DNA of 64,000 bases from Paramecium sonneborni (Eukaryota > Ciliophora > Oligohymenophorea > Peniculida > Parameciidae), in the NCBI GenBank assembly GCA_905182985.1, contig CAJJDN010000003.1, positions 866,397 to 930,396 on the forward strand. Direction: 5' to 3'. The notes under the pieces are model-generated. The model did not search any database. It had not been told where the DNA came from and was given only the letters and a program-made list of their open reading frames with translations. A program made the position numbers and the translations under genes. Of this stretch, positions 52,269 through 63,570 are shown piece after piece; within the stretch, counting starts at the first letter, position 1; the number at the start of each line of letters is the position of its first letter.

Positions 52269-53230
52269 TTTTTTATTAATAAACCATTTCATTAGAACCC
52301 TTAAATAAATATTCCTCAAAATTCGATATACTTTTATTAACATAAAAATGAAATAGATAAAATCATCTTGTAAATAAAATAGCATCATTCTTATCTTAAT
52401 TAACGCATATTCTTTATTATTCTTTATATTTCATAACAAGAAATATTTCATTATTGAATTAATTAAAAATATTATTTAGCATTATATATTCCTATAAAAT
52501 ATCAATCAAAAAAAGAATTACTCTAGAAAAAATGAAATAATTAAAGTTATTCATCACTTCTTCTTAGAAAATAACATACATTCCAAACCAAAAAATGATT
52601 AAGAGAGAATTTGATATTAATCTTTAATGTAGAATCGAACATATTCATTTGTAAACTAAATCAGATATCTCAAATTTTGAGATTTTAAGTTCTGACATAC
52701 ATTTAATTGTTTTGATTTATTATCTGAGACTTTTACTATACTAATTGTAGAAATATGCTTCACTACAAATTCAAGAATATAAAAATATTAGCATTTAAAT
52801 ATGTTAGTTATTTATTTAAGAATAATCGAACTCTTTTCTTAAATTTAAATAAATATCTATTTATTGAAGATGTAACTGAGGTAATAAATGATTTTATTAA
52901 AAAAAAAGAAATTGATCTAAGATGAGTCAATTTTCTTGAATTATTCAATAATTACTAATATTTTTTGAAAAATAAATTTATTTTTATGGGACTTGAGATG
53001 CATAAAGTTTAGTTTTCTATATAATTAACTAATTTGGTTATTTATTTATTCTCAAAACTAATATTTGCTAAATTAAACAATTATAAATGAAGTATATTAA
53101 AATGATGCGAGGGATAAAATCTGAAAAATATTTATTAGATTTTTGATATAAAATGTGACTGATATTCTAAAAATAAAGAAAGAACCTTAAAAGTTTTATG
53201 AAAAGAGAAAGATAGATGAAAGATAAGAAT
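52269..53230. repeat. Second copy of exact 962-bp duplication
   Basis: Partner of 51168-52129; continues to the right into the 3' side of the PheRS alpha gene. Confidence 0.88.
52532..52925 (+). CDS. Possible small gene of unknown function, duplicate copy
   Basis: Exact duplicate of 51431-51824, shifted by 1,101 bases. Count once. Confidence 0.33.
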
Positions 53231-53307
53231 GTTTCAAAAAAAGAGTAAAGGAAGGAAAATCATAAAAGAATAAAAATTAATTTGTACATGTTTTATATTA
53301 AAATAAA

Positions 53308-54937
53308 TCATTTACTTTCAAAAACACAAAATGCATTAGACCTAACAGTTTCAACTTTAACTTCTGGTCCTACCATAGTTCTTATATCTCTAATATCATA
53401 ATAAATCATAGTAGGTCTTTCCAATCCTAATCCCCAAGCAATAACATTAACATCTTCTGGAATACCAAGGGGTGCCAACATTTCAGGTCTAAAAACTCCA
53501 GAATTACCAATTTCAACTTTTTTTTTGAGTATAGGATGATATCCTAAAATAAAAGATACTTATTACCATATATCTCCATACTAGGTTCAGTATATGGATT
53601 ATATGTAGGTTTAAACCACAATTTATTAATTCCAATTTATCTAAAGAATTCTCTAATGATTCCCATCAATTAACCTAATGAAGCATTTTTATCAATAACA
53701 ACACCCTCAATTTAATGGAATTCAGCTAAATGAGTTGCATCTAGAGTTTCATTTCTAAACACTTTATCAATACTGAAATATTTCTTAGGAAAATAACCTT
53801 TTTCTTTATATTATTATGCAATTCTGTATAACATTTTAGAGGACACAGCAGTTGTATGAGTTCTTAATATATTTTTTCTGGCTTCTTCATGTGACCATTC
53901 ATATTAATATCCGATACTACCTACACCTCCTGATTAATGCATAGTTTTCACTTTATCTCTAAGTTATGTATCTACTTCTTCACTATATTCTGGATCACTA
54001 CAAAAGAATGTATCATGAGCATCTCTTGCTGGATGTTTTTGAGGTTAAAAGAGTGCATCGAAATTCCAAAAAGATGATTCAACAAATTGATTTGTTGGCA
54101 TTTCTTCAAATCCTAATCCAATTAATATTTATGAAAATTATTTCCTTACTTTTAAAAGAGGATGTAAATTACCCATAGAAACTATTATATTATTTTAGAT
54201 TATTACTTTTTTCTCCTTCAGCTTTTAAATTTATACTTTTGTAATCACAATCCTTCCATTCTCCACTTAATAATTACTCTGTTGTTAAAGCTGCAAATTA
54301 TTCTCTGAATTTTGAAGAATATCTAATACCTTTTTTAATATCAAAATATTTGATTGTTGAAATCATAGCTAATTTTCTTTCAATTAACAATTTAACTTAT
54401 GCTGAACCTAATTTAATATTATTAAATTATTATAATTCTAGTTTTATCTTATCAGGTAAATCATTTCCAACCTTACTTATTACACCCTTATCCATTTTAA
54501 TATACCCCATTTTCTTAGCATTACCAAATCCTAAATCAAATTATTTCTTTTTTGGATCTTCTGCTTATTTTTCTTTTTTCTCTCCCTATTCTTATTTCAC
54601 CTTAGCCACCTATTCTATTCCAAATAATTTCTATAAATCAGCCATTGAAATTCCTTAATCAGGTATCTTCTGATAGATTTCATATTCTCCAGATTAAGAA
54701 TTTAATATTGTATTTCCTTCTTCTGTCAATATTAATTAATCCTATTTTAACCCCTAAAATAATCAAAATCATATATACTTCTGTCTTAATATAATTAGCA
54801 GATTCTAATTGTAACAAATATCCCACTAAATCTTAATGGTTTATAGCCAAAGATTTAGCTACATCCATAGAGTTTAATGATTCTGTTGACTCCAATTGAG
54901 CCAGAATTGTATTTGTATGATCTTGCTTTTAATCCAT
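53308..54937 (-). CDS. FARSA: Phenylalanyl-tRNA synthetase alpha subunit, cytosolic type
   Basis: Catalytic subunit of the alpha2-beta2 enzyme that charges tRNA-Phe. The N-terminal winged-helix part reads [20 protein letters not shown] and [19 protein letters not shown]; after the 25-nt intron 54754-54778 it continues [20 protein letters not shown]. The class II core has [20 protein letters not shown] (motif 1 region), [48 protein letters not shown] (motif 2), [20 protein letters not shown] and motif 3 [14 protein letters not shown], ending CVFESK. About 510 residues, normal length. Start is the first ATG, only 25 bases downstream of the p24 gene stop on the same strand, so the promoter must be minimal or overlap that gene. 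Confidence 0.95.
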
Positions 54938-54962
54938 AAATATATTAATTTATATAAAAATC

Positions 54963-55590
54963 TCAAACATTTGGGCCAAATTATTTCCCTTTGAAGTATC
55001 CTGTTAACATGTAAATTTGAGAAATGCATATCACAATTAAAGCTCCCATTTTACCTGCTGAACACCACCACAATTTCTTCTCTGTTGATTCTAACATTCT
55101 TTAATGTTCATTCTCTCTATCGTTTTAATAATGTTAATTGTTTTATATTGTTTTTAAACTTCTATATGCTTATTTCATATCTTCTGCCATTTAATCCATT
55201 GTTTCTAAACCATATAATTAATACAATTACCAGCCAATGCTAAATCATTCTCCTCAATAAAATCAAAGTTAAAACTAATCAATTTATAATATTTATCCAA
55301 TGATTTAAAGCACACTTCATATTATCCATCATCTGTCATTATTTCTTTATAATTGCCTTCCTTTTATTTTATACTAGATTTTAAAAGAGTTTTCCTTGGA
55401 GAATAGAACTAATTAATTTTTTAATTCATTTTACTTTCATCTCTATATTATCCTCCTAGAATCCAGAAACCACAAAAGAGATTTAAAATAATGCAGTTTT
55501 CTTTCCTTATATTCCTAAACACAATTCTTTACCACCATCTAATCCTGTTGATAAAGCTTATATGGTTGAAAGTAAGAAAACAATAAACAT
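54963..55590 (-). CDS. p24/EMP24 (TMED) family cargo receptor
   Basis: Type I membrane protein of COPI/COPII vesicles between ER and Golgi. A signal peptide starts MFIVFLLSTIQALSTGLDGG. The GOLD domain contains KELCLGIQGKKTALFQISFV and DDGQYEVCFKSLDKYYKLIS, with the paired Cys in each half. The stalk is coiled (MDQMAEDMKQAYRSLKTIQN, then ENEHQRMLESTEKKL), joined through a 26-nt TAG intron after ALA. One TM segment follows (MGALIVICISQIYMLTGYF). The cytosolic tail FKGKQFGPNV is short; it has a Phe but no KKxx signal. About 195 residues, usual size. A further small intron may sit near 55430. Confidence 0.88.
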
Positions 55591-55762
55591 TAATTCAATT
55601 AATTAATACAACGTGTTATTTTTGATTAATAATTAATAATTCACTTTGAAACTGCTTTATTTTAACTTACTATTCCAAATTTTTTATTCTCTTCTTCCAA
55701 CTCCTTATTCCCTTTATTTTTATTCAATAATTAAATACCCATTATATGATAATTTTATATAA

Positions 55763-57987
55763 ATGATTCTTAAACAATGTAGTTCAAGAGAAGGATTTGA
55801 TTCCTCAAATGATATTGATCAATATGATTTAGAACAATACAAATAAAAATCTAAAACTTTCTAATATGATGAAGAATGCAATCAAACTTTTGAAAAAAAA
55901 CCCATGATTTAAGAGTCCATTAAATAATGTAGGATTTTAAACTTAGATGTTCCCAAAGTCCTTATAAACAATAAAACTATTTATTTAAGCTAGCCATTAT
56001 ACAACACTAAACAAATTCATATGCTAATATAAAATAATGAGGAACGATAGGAATTTGAAATTTAAACACCTATAATAAACAGACCTTTTGTTGGGATGAT
56101 AAAATCAGGTTTAAAATTTGATTCTAACTTTGAATCTGGAAATCTCGATCGAGTAGATTACGTAATTAATTCAATAATTATCTCAGATTTCAAACGATGA
56201 ATATAATTTATATATGAGAATAGATACCAATTCCATTGGTCATAGCAATTGGTTTTATTTTAAAATAACCTAAAATGAATAAAGAAAAATAAAATTTAAC
56301 ATATGCAATTTCACAAAACCTTAAAGCTTATACACCAAAGGTATGAAACCATATGTTTTATCAAAAAAGAGCAAAAACAAATATTTTAGTCAACAAGGAG
56401 ATAACATTAAATATTAATAATAAGGCTAATACTTCATTCTCTCATTTACATATTTTTTTGAATATGAAAATGATGAAGTTTCTTTTGCAACCTTGCCACC
56501 TTATACTTACACATAATTGATAAATAAGATAAAAAAATGGAGCAAATAATCGAAATAATATTTTTCAAAATTAAAAATAGCAAATACTTTATCTGGGTTA
56601 GTATTGCCATTGATAGTAATAACAGATAAATCAATAGATAAAAATAAAAAGATAATAATTTTGACTGCAAGAGTACACCCTTCTGAAACTTGCAGTTCAT
56701 ATATGATTCAAGGTTTCATTTCATTTTTATTAGGAGAATCTTTCATGGCATAATATCTAAGAAAGAAGTATATCATTTAATTATGAATTAATAGCATAAT
56801 ATTTAAAATAATTCCAATGTTGAATCCAGATGGAGTGGTAGTAGGAAATTATCGAAATGGTTTGAGCGGAGTGGATCTAAATAGATAATTTTAAGAGACG
56901 GATTTGACATTATTACCAGAAGTTAAAGCTTTGAAATGTTTGATAGAAGATAATCAATATAAATTGATTGGTTATTTTGATTTTCATGGCCATTAGGTGA
57001 GAAAGAATATTTTTTTATATGGTCCAGCAATAAATGGTGAAACAAGGATAGTTCCTTTAATTTTATAATAAAGATTAGATTCATTTAGATTTAAATCATG
57101 TGAATTTGGGATACCAAAATTTAAGATGGGAACTGCAAGAGCTTATGCTAATTAATATATTGAATCAATATGTTATACAATAGAAGCATCTTTTTGTGGT
57201 TATTAGAAAGGGAAGAATTTTAGATTCATAAGTAGTGATTGGATTGAAAGTGGATTATGTATAGGTGAAACATTATTCCTGTATTTGAATATGAAGCAGC
57301 AACATTAAAAATAATTAAGTAAAACATTGGATATGAAACATAGAATAAAATTAATTGTTAAAAACAATAAATGAAATGTCTTTGAAGGTAGAATAAACAG
57401 AAGTAAAGCATGATTCAGATGATGAAATAAATAGTTAATCAGATGCAGAAATATTTGAAGACTATGATAGAGAGAAATTAGATCAACTTTAGAATTAGAT
57501 GAAAAAGGAGCTAAGTGGTTAGAATCTATTAGAATAGGAGGCTAAAATACTCAAAAATATGAAAGTACAAAGTGTTTCAAGAAAGATAAAGGCTACACCT
57601 TTATATTTATTATCAAAAAAGTAGTTAATGTAATTAATTAGAGATTAGCAACGTCCATCATTGTATCCTGATCTAAGTATACAAAATTGGGAATTTCGAT
57701 CAAAGAATGGAAACAGTACAGAGAGTAAGAATCTAATTTAGAAAAGAGGAAAAACAAATAGCAAGTTGTTGCAATCATTTAGATTTGAAAATAGAAAGAG
57801 AGCTAGTTCAAATTAAGATGGATCTCCATTTAATTAAACGATCTAACAAATCATTATCACATAAATAATTCCAAAAAAGACAATATATAATTTTCCAATT
57901 TTAGAGAATATGCAATAAAGTGTAGGAGCACCTCTCCCATTTATTAGAAAACTATTAAAAGGAAATAACAAAAAACTGTCAGGATGA
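55763..57987 (+). CDS. Cytosolic carboxypeptidase (CCP/AGBL, tubulin deglutamylase family)
   Basis: M14 metallo-carboxypeptidase that trims glutamate from tubulin tails and related proteins. The CCP-specific N-terminal domain includes [13 protein letters not shown], an intron at 56162-56186 (25 nt, ending CAG), then [24 protein letters not shown] sequence and [20 protein letters not shown]. Catalytic motifs: zinc ligands H and E in [17 protein letters not shown], substrate binding in [20 protein letters not shown] and LNRQFQETD, third ligand in [17 protein letters not shown], and the catalytic Glu in [12 protein letters not shown] frame change near 57350 leads to a hydrophilic 200-residue tail ([20 protein letters not shown] ... 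[12 protein letters not shown]). About 725 residues. Pairs in function with TTLL at 3.8-6.3 kb. Confidence 0.92.
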
Positions 57988-58031
57988 TATTGATTATTGT
58001 TTATTTATGATAAATTTAATAACAATGATAA

Positions 58032-59128
58032 TCATTTGCCTTTAACAGGTAAGAAATATGGATGATCCATTGCATCTTTTGGTGTTATTCTGAGGGCCTA
58101 AAAAATATAGAAATATAATATACATGGTCATAAACAAGCATTCTTGAGAGAATATCAATAGCCTCATCACTACACAAATGTTTATTTTCAGCATTTATGA
58201 ATTTAACCCATTCCTTTTTAGGATAACTAATAAAATAATCATAAGATATTTACTTTCCCAATTTGGATTCCAAAACAGGATCTAATCTTATTCTGTATTT
58301 CTTAATATAAGCTTATAATTCTTCCGTTCCCAAAACTTTAGAAATCACAACTAATTAGTCATAGTTGTCTTATCCTTAAAAAAATGGTTCTTTTTTAAAG
58401 ATCTAATATATGAAAATTAGATACCATAGATGCCATCATAGCTCCAGTACTCCAAATATCTAGGGAATAATCATAATAGACATTATCAACTAATAGTTCT
58501 GGTCCTTTAAAATAGCGTGATGCTACTCTAACATTATAATCTTGTCCTGGATGATAATATTCAGCCAAACCGAAATCTAATAATTTCAATAACTTTTTTT
58601 TAGGATCCACAATAATGTTTTATGGTTTAACATCTCTATGCATAATGCCTTTGGAATGACAATAATCTAAAGCTTTGATTAATTCGAAAAGGTAAAATCT
58701 TATTTCAATATCAGTTAATTTAGGGAATAAACTTCTAAAGTCAACGTGATCTATGTAATCAAAAATCAAGCAAGGTGTCTTAGATGATGGATCTCTAACA
58801 ATATCTGACAACTCTATGACATTTGGATGACCTCTTATTGTGAGTAATATTTTTGTTTCTCTTTTGATTTTTTATTTCTTCACTGGTTTTAACACTTTAA
58901 TCACTACTCTTGTTCCTTAAGGGAATTTGATTCCTTCATATACATCTGAATATTTTCCTCTTCCTATTTTCCTTATAACTTCATATTAATCGCTATCCTA
59001 TATAACATTAATTATTTAATCAATACTCCCCATTCATTCTCAAAATTATCATAATCCCAATATTCTTTTGGTTGATTCTTATTAAAATTCGCATAATACT
59101 TTGGAGGTATTTACAAAATTTAATTCAT
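58032..59128 (-). CDS. CK2A: Casein kinase 2 catalytic alpha subunit
   Basis: Constitutively active Ser/Thr kinase of acidic sites. Exon 1 gives [20 protein letters not shown]; intron 58998-59026 (29 nt) joins NEWG to [20 protein letters not shown]. Then [17 protein letters not shown] (the CK2 basic cluster), [51 protein letters not shown], intron 58403-58424 (22 nt) to [37 protein letters not shown], and intron 58098-58123 (26 nt) to [15 protein letters not shown], ending KGK. About 340 residues. The activation motif is DFG, where animal and yeast CK2 alpha have DWG. Its ATG lies eight bases from that of the divergent gene. Confidence 0.96.
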
Positions 59129-59136
59129 ATTATTTA
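59129..59136. promoter_or_regulatory. Eight-base spacer between divergent start codons
   Basis: The CK2 alpha ATG (59126-59128, minus) and the ATG of the VHS-ear gene (59137-59139, plus) are separated by eight bases. No promoter can fit here, so both 5' leaders must overlap the neighbouring coding region, or one gene has an undetected upstream exon. Confidence 0.6.
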
Positions 59137-61999
59137 ATGCAACAAATATAAATACAAACTGCCACTCAAGATAAAGCTGCATATAATAGAAATGCATAAA
59201 AAATTATTGATAAACTAAAAGCCAATGATGTTGATTTCATTGATGCTACTCTAGAATATTCACTTTAAGTTTTTACTTCTAATGAACCACCTTTAAGGAA
59301 ATTATTACTTTTGCGAGTATAAAATATCATATCTTAGCTTATCAAAGATGCCATTGTTATCAAATCTGCTAAATTCATAAATAAATACATTTAAAGTCGA
59401 CCATTATTGACATTTATTGGAAATATATGTACTCATAAATTAGGTGATTCCAATCCTAATAGAGGAGCTGATCTTTTTTAAGGATAAGGTTCTATAATAC
59501 AATTCCAATTTAGATCCATAATCAAGCATAGACTTTTTAAACTTAGCCTTAGAATTAGTTGAATATCTTGCAAATACATTTCCTAAAGATTCAAAAGGAG
59601 CTCCTACCAAATTCAAAATATAATATGATGAATTATTATAAATGGGAGTACATTATTCATATTAAAACATTAGGTTAAATTCCCTCCTTAATCAAGTCTT
59701 ATTTTACCATTTGATCCTAATAAAGCTTCTCAAGAACCTATTCAAAAATAATCTGATAATAAAGGAGAAAGAGATAAAACCATGCTTGAACTTAGTAACT
59801 ATTTATGTTAACTTTAGATAAAAGCAAATAAAGTATTTATTAAGATATTCAAATGATTAATGAATCCTTGGTAGATAATTCTGATATGACATATATTAAT
59901 GAGGTCTTAGTCACATATAGTGAATCTATGAATTAAGTTGAATAATCATTTACTATTCTTATTAATAAAGCTTAACAATATGATGGTGTTTTAAATGAAG
60001 ATGAATTAGCTGAATTATATGCTCTTAAAGATTTTGTTGAGAAATTCTAAAAATATTATTATGGTTATCTTGAAGGGGAATGTACTAATGAAGCTTATAA
60101 TGCTTTAAAAAAGAAAACTTTAGCTCATATCTAAAAAATATAAAATAAAGATTTTGATTATCCTCCTCCATAATAACAATTAAAAAAATAATCACAATTA
60201 CAATAAATTAATTAATACTAATATTAAGATGAAGATGAATAATTTAAAAGAGCTATTGAAGAATCTAAAATACAATAATAAAGTTCATAATTAGCATCCA
60301 AACAATTGGAAGAATAAAAAAAATAAGAATAAATCAAAAGATAATATGAAGAAGACTAACGTCAAGCAAAACTTAGAGAAGAATAAGCTGCATTGTAAAG
60401 ATTAAAAGCAGAAGAAGAAAGAAGAGATAAAGAAAAATTAGAATAAATTAAATAAGAATAATTAAGATTGGAAGAAAAAAAAAAAGAATAATTAAGATTA
60501 GAATAAATAAAATAAGAAAAAATTAGATTAGAAGCATAATAATTATAACAATAATAACTTAAAGAAAAAGAAATTGAAAATTATTGGTAAAATTAATTTT
60601 AAGCTCCTCATCCAGATAATTAATACATGCCGTCATCTAAATTTGGATCAAATGTTAATCCTTAGTAATATTAATTTTCTTAATTCTAATAACAATAATA
60701 ATATTAATCAAATATTTAATCATCATTATAATAATAAAAGTATGATTAATAATAAAATGGAAATTTTAATAATGAATATATTTATTCTAATGTAGATTAA
60801 TAAAAATAATAAAAATAACCTGTTAAATAGACTAATTAATTTGAGCAAACCTATAATAATTCTTAAGTTCAAAATTAAAATTATTAATATGGAGGAAATA
60901 CAAGAGAATAATTTCCTATGAATCACATATCATCTAACATTATGTAAAAAAAAGAATTTGATGAAAACTTTGATGGATTAAGTTAATCTACATAAACTCA
61001 ATAATTTTACCCTTTAAAAATGAATCAGCAGATACCTATTAAGTAATATACCGGTAAATTTGTTAAATATGATAATTTCTAATTTGAATTATTGCATAAA
61101 TATGGTTTATCGGAATCACAAAAGAAACGTTTCAAAATAGCTACAATAACTGGCAAAGCATCATTATTTAATTCACCTTAACTATAAGTAGGAATTAAAC
61201 AAACTTTGTAATATGTACCATTGAAAGAGAAAAACTATTTAAAACTAACTTTATATATTGGTAATAAAACTCAATCAAATTTTGATAACTGTAAAATGCT
61301 ATTTGAAGGAGATAATAGATGTAAATTACATAACGAATATTTTAAGAATTCTCAATGTGGTTAAAACCAGATAGGATTGCAGAAAGAATTCAAGCAGGAT
61401 AATAAATATAATAAGAAGTAATTGGGATATTTAAATAGTATGAAAATTATAGGTTAATAAATGTAGTATTTTAAGGTAATGAATAAATATTTATAAATTA
61501 ATAGCTGAGTGGGCTAACAAATAGATATCATCATAATTCTTTTTAACTACAACGTTAGTTTCATTTATGGATTTCAAAGATATAAGTTTATAAATATTTA
61601 GAACAAAATGGAGATTAAAGAAATAATAGATTTTGAGAGGTGAAACATTTTTATTAAATCCTAAAATAGTGAAAACAGGGCATTATTTAAAAAAGTAATT
61701 AACTAAATAAATCTAAGGATATTTCCAAAATTATGTGAATTCAACTCATATTAATAATTTTAGGATTAATAATTGGATTACTTTAGTGATCGATAAATGA
61801 AATATATTTCTTATAAGCTTTGTATTTAATAGAAATTAAATTAGGTGGTGTTTTTGAATTGACAAATGTGAATTAAAATTATATGATAAAATTTATAGTT
61901 TTACCCAACATGTAATGCACAATACAAATAATTGGAAGTAATGAACATTTATGTAAATAAATGTTGAATACACTTAATTGGATATTAGGCTTAGAATGA
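59137..61999 (+). CDS. VHS/GAT-like, UIM and coiled-coil protein with alpha-adaptin-type ear
   Basis: Probable endosomal or clathrin-type cargo adaptor. Introns at 59489-59513, 59648-59673, 59795-59817 and 61735-61763 (25, 26, 23 and 29 nt, all TAG) restore one frame. Residues 1-150 look VHS-like: NPNRGADLFQGQD, IDFLNLALELVEYLANTFP, YDELLQMGVKFPPQSSLILP. A GAT-like helical part follows (INEVLVTYSESMNQVEQSF, LNEDELAELYALKDFVEKFQ), then a UIM, DEDEQFKRAIEESKIQQQ, a Glu, Lys and Gln-rich coiled coil, and a Gln and Asn-rich linker. The C-terminus matches the alpha-adaptin appendage: sandwich NSPQLQVGIKQTLQYVPL and LTLYIGNKTQSNFDNCKMLF; platform TTLVSFMDFKDISLQIFRTK and NYMIKFIVLPNMQCTIQIIG, HLCKQMLNTLNWIL. 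A T run near 61543 lacks one base, and a shift near 61800 is unresolved. About 900 residues. Confidence 0.72.
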
Positions 62000-62046
62000 T
62001 AAATTAATATAATTTAATAAATTATCTTAATAAAAAATATACAAAT

Positions 62047-62362
62047 ATGATAAATGATTTAGATGTTAACTTATGTCCTATTTAACCTTTCGAATTGTAT
62101 ACAAATCATCAACTATATTCGGAATAATAGTTGGAATGTGATAATCGTTCAAGAAAGATAAGAGTTAGTTCATAATATTTATTTTTAAAAAAGTACTATT
62201 TATAGATATCATTTTAGAAAAATTCGTCACAACAAATCCAGACCTTCAATTTTGAGGATTGAAGAGGGAGTGAGAAATGTAAAACTATATAATGTAGTCA
62301 CAAGTTAAACAAATTTGGATAACATGAATTAATAAAGTTAATCACTAGTGAAATTCAACTGA
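62047..62362 (+). CDS. Possible small protein of unknown function
   Basis: MINDLDVNLCPIQPFELYTN opens a 71-codon frame to TGA at 62260-62262. One base less there would continue it as EEGVRNVKLYNVVTSQTNLD to TGA at 62360-62362. Composition is varied (Cys, Pro, Asp, Tyr), which is why it is listed, but no homology is recognised. It lies 47 bases after the VHS-ear gene. Confidence 0.3.
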
Positions 62363-62710
62363 TAAAAACTGTAACCAATATGATATTTTCATACTTAAAT
62401 ATTGAGTTATACATATCTATAAAATCTTATTTTTCTTTATTTCATCATTTTCTATTATCTAACTGTTTGATTTGAAACTATTTTGTAGAAATAACAAATT
62501 CGATGAATCAATTGCTGATTGATATAATATGTGTAAAAGAAAAAATGATTGTGAAAAATTTGGATGAGAAAGTTTGGATTTGAAAATTTTTATCAGCTGA
62601 ATATCTTGTGTTGTTAAATTATGATTTATTATAACAAAGAAATGTATATACATATATTTAAATATATTGTCTAAAAATGAAGTAGAGGAGAATAGAGAAT
62701 GATATAACAA
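62342..62710 (-). CDS. Possible gene of unknown function, no clear start
   Basis: A minus-strand frame of about 120 codons ends at TGA 62342-62344. It reads FSSTSFLDNIFKYMYIHFFV, NHNLTTQDIQLIKIFKSKLS, HPNFSQSFFLLHILYQSAID and SQIIENDEIKKNKILQI. There is no ATG at its 5' side, so it would need an upstream exon. It overlaps the convergent candidate at 62047-62362. Could be chance open frame. Confidence 0.28.
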
Positions 62711-63046
62711 TAATAAAATGAACTTATAGAAAATATTAGGATATTTTAATAGTTAAATATTAGTATTGTTATTATAAGTTTTTAAAAAAGATAAAAATAG
62801 AATATAATATCAACGATTTATTAATAATGTTAAGAATATATTAATTTGAATATTCTAGAATGAAAAGTAATTAATAAAAAAAAATATTTAATAGGATTGA
62901 AATGATAAAGAAAATAATGATTTGATGAAAATATAAATATCTCATTATGTATCATATGGATTTGATCATAAAGTTAGCTAACTCTTTTTTGTAGAGTAAA
63001 ATATCAGAGTAGAGTGATTAATTGAAGTCCAATTAATAAATAGATC

Positions 63047-63493
63047 TCACTCTAGAATTATCTAGAGATTAATCAATAATGATTTAATTGGCATCCTTTA
63101 ATTTTTAATTGAGGGATAATTTTTGTTTTTTTGTAGTTTATGATTATTCTTATTGATAAGCTAATAACTTATTAATAACATATTATCTATGATATAGCAA
63201 AGGTGTTTGCAAAAGATTTGATGATTAGATGTGTTATATTTATTTAGGGAAGACAAATTGTAATCCTTGATTTGGTATAAGAAAACGATTAATAATCCAA
63301 AAGATAGTAAGTGTTGTTTAAGTATAAGGTAATAATTTCCAAAACTTATTTCTTGCCCAATATTTAGGTTTAGGTAATATTTTGAGTGTCGTAAATAATA
63401 ATGATGCTTAGAGGAATGATAGATAAATAAGCCCTTGATTAGTAAATTGTATGATATAGAGTTTCTAAAGGTAATTATATGGTATTTAGACAT
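63047..63493 (-). CDS. Possible protein of 148 residues, unknown function
   Basis: ATG at 63491-63493: MSKYHIITFRNSISYNLLIK, HSSKHHYYLRHSKYYLNLNI, GQEISFGNYYLILKQHLLSF, to TGA 63047-63049. Rich in Tyr, His, Leu and Asn. A competing plus-strand frame in the same place (MDLIIKLANSFLQSKISEQS from about 62957, continuing after a possible 28-nt intron) cannot be excluded. No family recognised on either strand. Confidence 0.3.
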
Positions 63494-63570
63494 GTGTAAA
63501 GTAATATGGATTGTAAAGCATAATATCTAATAGACATTAATTGATATCAGATAACATATTTATATATATT

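Noticed and set aside
56446..56700. Minus-strand membrane-like frame of 84 codons
   Set aside because: Antisense to the cytosolic carboxypeptidase core (HPSET and flanking motifs).
60574..60926. Overlapping Asn/Ile-rich frames on both strands
   Set aside because: They are shadows of the Gln/Asn-rich linker in the VHS-ear adaptor; tat/aat/caa repeats give open frames in all phases.
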